A DNA stretch of 64,000 nt, taken from NCBI RefSeq assembly GCF_965229915.1, contig NZ_CBDDJZ010000001.1, positions 2,294,001-2,358,000 on the forward strand, in the 5' to 3' direction. Every line of letters begins with the position of its first letter. Position 1 is the stretch's first letter. Shown here piece after piece: positions 59,121-64,000 of the stretch. The DNA is from Marinoscillum sp965229915. GTDB taxonomy: Bacteria; Bacteroidota; Bacteroidia; Cytophagales; Cyclobacteriaceae. The translations under genes were made by a program, and so were the position numbers. A model generated the notes under the pieces. The model did no database searches. It was not told where the DNA came from and worked only from the letters and a program-made list of their open reading frames with translations.

Positions 59121-59951
59121 TCAATCCGTCAAAGACAGGACACAAAAAACAGGGAAGTGATCGGAAATGTATTTTTGATCAAATGAGTCGGTTAGCACCG
59201 CATACTTGTTCACTTTGATTCCTTCACTGACCGCTATGTAATCGATCCTGCGCTGGGGTGCCTGGGTAAAGTTGAATCCATTAAAGGTCGCATCCGGACC
59301 GAATGCTAAATTAGCTGCTTCGCGCGAATCTTTCAGCACTTTTTTCATTTCAATAATCGGACCTTCGTCAGGAGTGACGTTCAAATCTCCGGTTAGTACT
59401 ACGGGTAGGTTTTTAGAGTTCTTTGCCTTGATCTGAGACAGTATTAGCTTCATCGATTCCACACGTGCTTGCTTCCCTACATGATCAAAGTGCGTGTTGA
59501 AAAACCAAAACTGCTGTCCATCTGACTTCCTTTCAAATAATCCATAGGTGCAGATTCTTGGCAATGCTGCATCCCACCCTTTGCTTACTTCTTCAGGAGA
59601 GGATGATAGCCAAAATGTGCTACCCTTCACCAAGTCCACGATATCCTTTTTGTAAAACACCGCACTGAACTCACCTGCCCGCTTGCCATCATCACGACCC
59701 ACACCAATGTAAGCATAAGCAGCGAGTGCTGAGTCCAGATAATCCATCTGCTGCGGTAAAGCTTCCTGTACACCAAATACGTCTGGTTCATAAAACTGAA
59801 TCTGCCTGACCAGCTCATCCTTCCGGTGGTGCCAGTTGTTTTCATTATCCCCGGCATGGTCCAGCCGAATGTTGTAGGTCATCACTTTGAGGTCTTGAGC
59901 CATACTTGAAATGGTGACTATTAAAAACAAAAGAAAACTTAGTCTTTTCAT
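59121..59951 (-). CDS. Secreted endonuclease/exonuclease/phosphatase-family protein
   Basis: 276 residues with a signal peptide (about 1-18, ISSMAQ). It belongs to the DNase I-like EEP fold: YNIRLDHAG at the N-terminus, Glu in FGVQEALPQQ, NTHFDHVG, TGDLNVTPDEGP and the C-terminal SDHFPVFCV, i.e. all metal and catalytic residues. Exported members are commonly phosphodiesterases, sphingomyelinase-like or nucleases; the substrate is unknown. Same strand and 13 bp upstream of the FAD/Fe-S gene, so possibly co-transcribed. Confidence 0.9.
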   Translation of the reverse strand: MKRLSFLLFLIVTISSMAQDLKVMTYNIRLDHAGDNENNWHHRKDELVRQIQFYEPDVFGVQEALPQQMDYLDSALAAYAYIGVGRDDGKRAGEFSAVFYKKDIVDLVKGSTFWLSSSPEEVSKGWDAALPRICTYGLFERKSDGQQFWFFNTHFDHVGKQARVESMKLILSQIKAKNSKNLPVVLTGDLNVTPDEGPIIEMKKVLKDSREAANLAFGPDATFNGFNFTQAPQRRIDYIAVSEGIKVNKYAVLTDSFDQKYISDHFPVFCVLSLTD

Positions 59952-60113
59952 AAACTGAAAATTTTAATTGAAGTCTGCAAACTACCTGAACAGCAACAAG
60001 CGTTGTTCATAATTTTTTAAAGACTGCTCTATTGCTTTTAAATCCAGTTTTTATTTACTTACAACGTATAGAGCTCTTTGTACTATTTTCTAATTTAAAC
60101 CAAAATTAAAAAA

Positions 60114-60317
60114 ATGAAACGCTTAAAAGTTACTCTGGCTATTGTTCTGCTTAGTGTTGGTGCTCTTTCCACTGTATCAGCTAATGAAGGTGCTACTTCA
60201 TGTAGCCGTGAAATATCCATCCTGGGAATCGGATGGGGAACTTCAGTAGAATGTGCAGAAGGATATTACGCTAAGTGCGGAATTTTTAATGCCAAATGTG
60301 TTAAAAATCCAGAATAA
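60114..60317 (+). CDS. Secreted four-cysteine mini-protein
   Basis: 67 residues: a basic start and signal peptide (MKRLKVTLAIVLLSVGALST), likely cleaved after VSA, and a mature chain of about 43 residues with exactly four cysteines (GATSCSREI, TSVECAEGY, AKCGIFN, AKCVKNPE), consistent with two disulfides. No basic antimicrobial character stands out. I do not recognise the sequence, but small signal-bearing Cys peptides followed by a propeller lipoprotein recall the NVEALA peptide/BF3164 pairs of Bacteroides; the NVEALA motif itself is absent. It lies 58 bp ahead of the propeller gene with a hairpin between them. Confidence 0.78.
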   Translation: MKRLKVTLAIVLLSVGALSTVSANEGATSCSREISILGIGWGTSVECAEGYYAKCGIFNAKCVKNPE

Positions 60318-60325
60318 ACTAAACG

Positions 60326-60358
60326 AGATTTAGATAGAACTGTGTTCTATCTAAATCT
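60326..60358 (+). terminator. 15-bp perfect hairpin between peptide and propeller genes
   Basis: AGATTTAGATAGAAC (60326-60340) and GTTCTATCTAAATCT (60344-60358) pair without mismatch around a three-base loop, 8 nt after the peptide's stop codon. It is AT-rich and followed by TCTTTCATTTT, so it may be a leaky terminator or a stabilising 3' structure that lets the peptide be made in excess over the downstream genes. Confidence 0.7.
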
Positions 60359-60375
60359 TCTTTCATTTTGCGACA

Positions 60376-61518
60376 ATGATTCTAGACTTGAAAAGGATTA
60401 AACTATACCCACTAGTCGGTGTGTTCATTTTCTGCATGTCTTGTGGCCAGACAAATCAGGATATTCCGAATGGATTAATCATTGACAATTCAAACCCTCA
60501 GGAATACTCAGTAGAAGACTTATTCAAAAGCAGCCAGCTTGTAAAGCTCAACTCATTTATAAATAAGGTGGATGACCTACTCGAACTAGATAATCGACTA
60601 TTCATACTAGATAGAAGTATGGAGTTCGTTAAAATCTTCGATCTCAATGGCGCTTTGTTAAGCACACTCCAAGGTGACATTCTTCAAAATGGCAATTCCA
60701 TTCAACCAGTTTGTCTTGCTTCCACAAATGACGGGTCAGTATTCTTCTATGATGCAGCCAATCAAATGTTCTTCTTTGTGGATGATGACGGGCAAATAAT
60801 TGATAATCAATCAGCTGACTTTTACTGCAACAGAATTTACAACTATAAAGACGGATACTTAATCTTCAAAAATCAGCGGATACAAAACCATGAAGATTCT
60901 TCGTATCAATATGACGTTCTTGTCACCAATGATTTATTCGAGGTACAGAATAAATTCTTTCCATTCACTATTGTGCGAAATATTCAAAGAGTTTGGAGGT
61001 ACTTTCCAGACCCAATCAGTATTCTTGAAGAGGGTTTTGATTACTATACACCTCTAACCACCTACTATTCACACGTCAATGAAGATGGCATTATTGAACG
61101 CATACCTTTAGGATTTGTGCAACAGGGATTAACACCGTCTAAGCTTGAAGGGATCGATCTGGATAATCCACAACAGGTTTTGGAGAATGTTTTGAATAAA
61201 TATGCATTAATCAATAACAAGAGACTGGTGCATGGACCCACTTCTGGAACCCGTTTCATCATGAATGGGGCCACAAAATTTAGTTTCTCTCATGAAGACT
61301 CTATCAACTACACAATAGACAAACTGGTCATGAGCTACAACGACGAACAACTACTTCTTCCCTTTCCATCTATGCAAGGTACTGGAAAGTGGTACTGCAT
61401 ACTTGATAGTGAAAACTACAACATCTTGAATCTTCCAGATTATGAAAACCTTCATCCTATTATTGATAGTGTTCTAGCGGGGGATACTTATATTGTTTCA
61501 ATAGATCTAAAGCCATGA
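60376..61518 (+). CDS. 6-bladed beta-propeller-like lipoprotein (BF3164-like)
   Basis: 380 residues, lipobox-like FCMSC (Cys23). The mature protein reads as a beta-propeller of the 6-bladed PF17170/BF3164 type: ELDNRLFILDRSMEFVKIFD, LNGALLSTLQGD, NDGSVFFYDAANQMFFFVDD, then degenerate blades to YIVSIDLKP. Such lipoproteins are exported and often follow small signal peptides (NVEALA class), consistent with the upstream mini-protein. No enzymatic motif is expected; ligand binding is inferred. Its stop overlaps the start of the next gene (ATGA). Confidence 0.75.
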   Translation: MILDLKRIKLYPLVGVFIFCMSCGQTNQDIPNGLIIDNSNPQEYSVEDLFKSSQLVKLNSFINKVDDLLELDNRLFILDRSMEFVKIFDLNGALLSTLQGDILQNGNSIQPVCLASTNDGSVFFYDAANQMFFFVDDDGQIIDNQSADFYCNRIYNYKDGYLIFKNQRIQNHEDSSYQYDVLVTNDLFEVQNKFFPFTIVRNIQRVWRYFPDPISILEEGFDYYTPLTTYYSHVNEDGIIERIPLGFVQQGLTPSKLEGIDLDNPQQVLENVLNKYALINNKRLVHGPTSGTRFIMNGATKFSFSHEDSINYTIDKLVMSYNDEQLLLPFPSMQGTGKWYCILDSENYNILNLPDYENLHPIIDSVLAGDTYIVSIDLKP

Positions 61519-62234
61519 AGCCACTTCTTACGATTATAGCACTGTTGTTGGTCATTCAAACTTACAGCCAAGATGACGAGGAAAAATATGCGTTGAAATC
61601 CTCAGATTCAATTGCTATTGTCCAACCTAAATTTCAGATAACATTAAAATCAGTTCTGGAAAATAATTATAACGACCATTTCTCAAGTATTGGACCTGAA
61701 ATGATCGAGTTTGGTGGATATAGTCTGTCGGAAACACTTAAGAAACTTGGAAAATCAGCTAAGGCTTTCGTACAAATAGAGGAACTAAAAGCCAACCCTA
61801 AAATAGTGATCACTATTTCAGCTGAAATGAAAAACTTTCAAGAACTATGGCCTTTGATTCTGACTGAGTTAGCCAACCATTACCATTTCAGCTTTACGGA
61901 GGAGATCAGAGAGGTAAATCTGCTATGCCTCCATGTTAGTGACGAGAAAAAACTATTGAAGGCAACCACAAAATCCAACAACCCGGGAATGCTTAAGTCA
62001 TCCAGTACCAAAGGAGGAGTTAGTTTCTTGGTGAAGTACAGCCTGAAAGATTTAGGTGATTGGTTGGAGGAACCACTCAGAAAATGGGTAACCATCTGTG
62101 ACCAGGATCTACCAAACAAACGATTCGATTTCAAACTAGAACGATCTGGCAATCTCCGCTCTACGCTTCTGAACAGTTATGGGCTGGAGTTGAGAGAAAC
62201 GCAGCAGCCTTCAAAAACATTTATCATTCGTTAA
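61515..62234 (+). CDS. Secreted protein, possibly DUF3738-like
   Basis: 239 residues with a signal peptide (about 1-19, VIQTYSQ). The region about 45-160 (FGGYSLSETLKKLGKSAKAF, KIVITISAEMKNFQELWPLI, LTELANHYHFSFTEEIREVN) resembles DUF3738-type segments in order (a helix, a KxVIxI-like strand and a Leu-rich helix), but the match is by eye only. Translationally coupled to the propeller lipoprotein, so the three genes 60114-62234 probably make one system at the cell surface. No enzyme motif is apparent. Confidence 0.6.
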   Translation: MKPLLTIIALLLVIQTYSQDDEEKYALKSSDSIAIVQPKFQITLKSVLENNYNDHFSSIGPEMIEFGGYSLSETLKKLGKSAKAFVQIEELKANPKIVITISAEMKNFQELWPLILTELANHYHFSFTEEIREVNLLCLHVSDEKKLLKATTKSNNPGMLKSSSTKGGVSFLVKYSLKDLGDWLEEPLRKWVTICDQDLPNKRFDFKLERSGNLRSTLLNSYGLELRETQQPSKTFIIR

Positions 62235-62285
62235 TCAGTTATATTTCGGTTTTTTTGATTGATTGAACAATTGCTTATTTGCAGC

Positions 62286-62747
62286 ATGTTTAGTCGGGAG
62301 GAAGCATCGCGCATTAAGGAGGAATTTTGGACTACTTTTGGTCAGTACATGAAACCCGTGCCTTCTGCGGACTTCCTATCTGTCAACTGGATCAACTACA
62401 ACACCGGACTTAAAGATGTGTTTTTCCGAATGGATACCAAACGAAAATCTGCAGTGATTGCTATCACCATGGAGCATCGTGATCCAGAAATACAGGAGTT
62501 ATTCTTTGAGCAGTTTCTCCAACTCAAGACACTACTTCATGCAGAACTAGAAGAAGAATGGGCGTGGGAACTTAATGTGCCCGATGAAAACGCTAAAATC
62601 ATCAGTCAGATCTACAAAGAACTCCCCGGCAAATCGGTCTTTAATAGAGACCTCTGGTCGGACTTGATTTCCTTTTTCAAGCCACGTATCATCGCCCTCG
62701 ATGCTTTTTGGGAGAATGCAAAGTACGCTTTTGATGGGTTGCGGTGA
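62286..62747 (+). CDS. DUF4268 domain protein
   Basis: 153 residues from ATG 62286 (MFSREEASRIKEEFWTTFGQ); a TTG 27 bp upstream in frame is unlikely. Recognised as DUF4268: WINYNTGLKDVFFRMDTKRK, AVIAITMEHRDPEIQELFFE, and FNRDLWSDLISFFKPRIIAL. The domain is found in restriction-associated and stand-alone proteins and has no agreed role. The gene ends without any gap against the convergent toxin remnant. Confidence 0.87.
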   Translation: MFSREEASRIKEEFWTTFGQYMKPVPSADFLSVNWINYNTGLKDVFFRMDTKRKSAVIAITMEHRDPEIQELFFEQFLQLKTLLHAELEEEWAWELNVPDENAKIISQIYKELPGKSVFNRDLWSDLISFFKPRIIALDAFWENAKYAFDGLR

Positions 62748-62960
62748 TTATTCATAATGCGTCCACATGCGCAAAACTTTCACGACTTTTTCTTCTTGCA
62801 CTACCTCGTAAACCAGTCGATGTTGAATATTGATTCTTCGTGAATATGCACCAACCAAATCGCCTTTTAAGCTCTCGTATGGTGGATAATCTTGAAAAGG
62901 ATTTTCTTGAAGTATCACTAGTAGTTCCTGAACTTTAGACTTTAGGCCAGATGAAGCCAC
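62748..62960 (-). pseudogene. Remnant of a Txe/YoeB-family mRNA interferase toxin
   Basis: 70 codons from a GTG (62960). The body is a good match to Txe/YoeB toxins: ENPFQDYPPYESLKGDLVGA, YSRRINIQHRLVYEV and the end VLRMWTHYE, including the Glu, Arg and His residues implicated in catalysis. Upstream in the same frame QAQKNAKKV continues the family sequence, but an in-frame TAA (62991-62993) interrupts it where the N-terminal strand should be. The first approximately 15-18 residues are therefore missing. No Phd/YefM-like antitoxin gene lies upstream; the space before glgB is only about 90 bp. Probably decayed, though a short GTG-started product cannot be excluded. Confidence 0.75.
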
Positions 62961-63049
62961 TTTTTTAGCGTTCTTTTGGGCTTGTGGTTGTTAGACTCTT
63001 CACAACAGTAAACGAACGTAATAACGAACGTTTTTACAAGAAAAAGGTT

Positions 63050-64000
63050 CTACTGCTTCTCCAACACCAACACCACTCTGCTCGGCAGGTACACGCTTAG
63101 AAAGTGCTCACCAAACAACGTTACCGTTGGGTAGACCATCTCGTCATCTATTCGGTCAAAGCCCCCATACTCTGCGCTATCAGAGTTTAATATGATTCTA
63201 TACTTCCCCGGCTTTGGTACCTTGAAGCGGTAATCCGGTACTGAGTTGGTAGGTGAGAAATTGAAGGCAAAGTATAGATTGTTGCGTTCGAAAATGATGG
63301 TCTTATTGTCAGGGTCCATATTGACTTGCTGCGCTGGCAGTGCCGCTACGATCTCATGATTCTTGGCCATCTTCACCATGTCCGCTCCGAAGTTGTACAG
63401 GTACTGATACCTCAGATCTGGATGCTCCTGCAGGTTCCATTGTCGTCGAGCGTATTTATAGCTCCAACCATTGCCTTCTCTTGGGAAATCGACCCACTCC
63501 GGGTGACCAAATTCATTCCCAATAAAATTGAGCCAACCTTCACCCCCAAGTGCCAGCGTGAATAGACGAATCAGTTTGTGCAGTGCAATCCCCCGATCGA
63601 TGATCATGCTCTCATAATCCTTGTGCATGTGGGTATACATCTCCTTGTCCATCAGCCAGAACGCGATGCTCTTGTCACCCACAAGTGCCTGATCGTGTGA
63701 CTCTGCATAAGCGATCGTTCGCTCTCCAAATCGCCTATTGGTCAAAGTTCCCCACATCTCATGAATGTTCCACTCTTCGTCTGTTTTGTGTTTCAGCACC
63801 TTGATCCAGTAATCGGGAATTCCCATGGCTAATCGGAAGTCAAAGCCCATGCCTCCTTCCTTTACTGGCCTACATAGACCCGGCATCCCACTCATGTCTT
63901 CTGCTATGACTACTGCACTTTTATTAATCTCTTTGATTAGTGTATTCGCCAATTGGAAATAGGTGAGCACGTCCCAGTCAACATCTCTGAAGTACTTATC
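63050..64000 (-). CDS. glgB: 1,4-alpha-glucan branching enzyme, eukaryote-like (partial)
   Basis: C-terminal 316 residues; the frame is open through the right edge, so the start is beyond the window. The segments VVIAEDMSGMPGLCRPV, FDFRLAMGIPDYWIKVL, IAYAESHDQALVGDKSIAFW and GEGWLNFIGNEFGHPEWVDF are those of GH13 subfamily 8, the group of eukaryotic GBE1 rather than of E. coli GlgB. The C-terminal beta-sandwich runs to the end (VFPSRVVLVLEK type: LPSRVVLVLEKQ). It branches glycogen by cutting an alpha-1,4 chain and rejoining it at O6. The catalytic Asp/Glu pair: Glu in VIAEDMSG and Asp in ESHDQ are visible. Confidence 0.93.
   Translation of the reverse strand, partial: DKYFRDVDWDVLTYFQLANTLIKEINKSAVVIAEDMSGMPGLCRPVKEGGMGFDFRLAMGIPDYWIKVLKHKTDEEWNIHEMWGTLTNRRFGERTIAYAESHDQALVGDKSIAFWLMDKEMYTHMHKDYESMIIDRGIALHKLIRLFTLALGGEGWLNFIGNEFGHPEWVDFPREGNGWSYKYARRQWNLQEHPDLRYQYLYNFGADMVKMAKNHEIVAALPAQQVNMDPDNKTIIFERNNLYFAFNFSPTNSVPDYRFKVPKPGKYRIILNSDSAEYGGFDRIDDEMVYPTVTLFGEHFLSVYLPSRVVLVLEKQ

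Noticed and set aside
1..64000. tRNA or rRNA genes and CRISPR arrays
   Set aside because: No cloverleaf-sized gaps with conserved T-loop sequence and no regularly spaced direct repeats were found.

Overview
The window reads as a stretch of chromosome from a member of the Bacteroidota, most likely a marine-type Cytophagia/Cytophagales bacterium. The evidence is the gene set rather than any marker gene: a TonB-dependent receptor with an STN domain followed by a DUF4249 lipoprotein, a fused SecDF, an AMP nucleosidase, BshA of bacillithiol synthesis, FKBP-type lipoproteins, a eukaryote-like GlgB, a carotenoid desaturase, and the Bacteroidota -7 promoter element TAnnTTTG in front of several genes. 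Genus-level placement is not possible from what is visible. No rRNA, tRNA, CRISPR array, insertion sequence or prophage was found; the region looks like ordinary chromosome with small accessory pockets.

Layout. 1-10 kb: end of a carotenoid desaturase, an MltF-like lytic transglycosylase, dxs (so two isoprenoid/carotenoid genes lie close together), scpA, ndk, then a tight + strand run of a DHH phosphoesterase, two FKBP lipoproteins, rdgB and a uridine-kinase-like gene. 10-19 kb: secDF, several envelope proteins of unknown role, a 55-residue cysteine-ended mini-protein, a GAF protein, a small MscS-type channel and a TonB protein. 19-27 kb: a DoxX plus Gfo/Idh/MocA oxidoreductase pair, clpB with a structured leader, a secreted protein with a tail-collar-like segment, and the two membrane subunits of a TRAP transporter without its binding protein. 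27-35 kb: a translationally coupled four-gene outer-membrane operon (TonB receptor, DUF4249, macroglobulin-like protein). 35-46 kb: rlmN, a long - strand operon containing mutL and two rhomboid proteases, a serine hydrolase with an eroded GH3-like half, and bshA. 46-52 kb: a fatty-acid hydroxylase, then a VWA / AAA+ / AlbA_2 / PhoH gene run. 52-64 kb: a structured intergenic RNA candidate, a DUF4382 lipoprotein, AMP nucleosidase, patatin, a lone HepT-like protein, a large FAD/Fe-S dehydrogenase, a secreted four-cysteine peptide coupled to a propeller lipoprotein, a decayed orphan YoeB-type toxin and the 3' end of glgB.

Most interesting items: (i) the 60.1-62.2 kb cassette, where a secreted four-Cys mini-protein is followed by a 15-bp perfect hairpin and by a BF3164/6-bladed-propeller-like lipoprotein plus a third secreted protein, an arrangement recalling NVEALA-peptide loci of Bacteroides; (ii) an orphan two-hairpin RNA ending in a strong intrinsic terminator at 52480-52586; (iii) a possible RNA thermometer covering the clpB start codon; (iv) the VWA-AAA+-AlbA_2-PhoH run; (v) the 55-residue protein ending in CVGCGS; (vi) TAnnTTTG elements sitting 4-8 nt before the start codons of scpA, bshA and rlmN, suggesting leaderless or nearly leaderless messages. 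All functional statements come from recognising families by eye; no database search was run.
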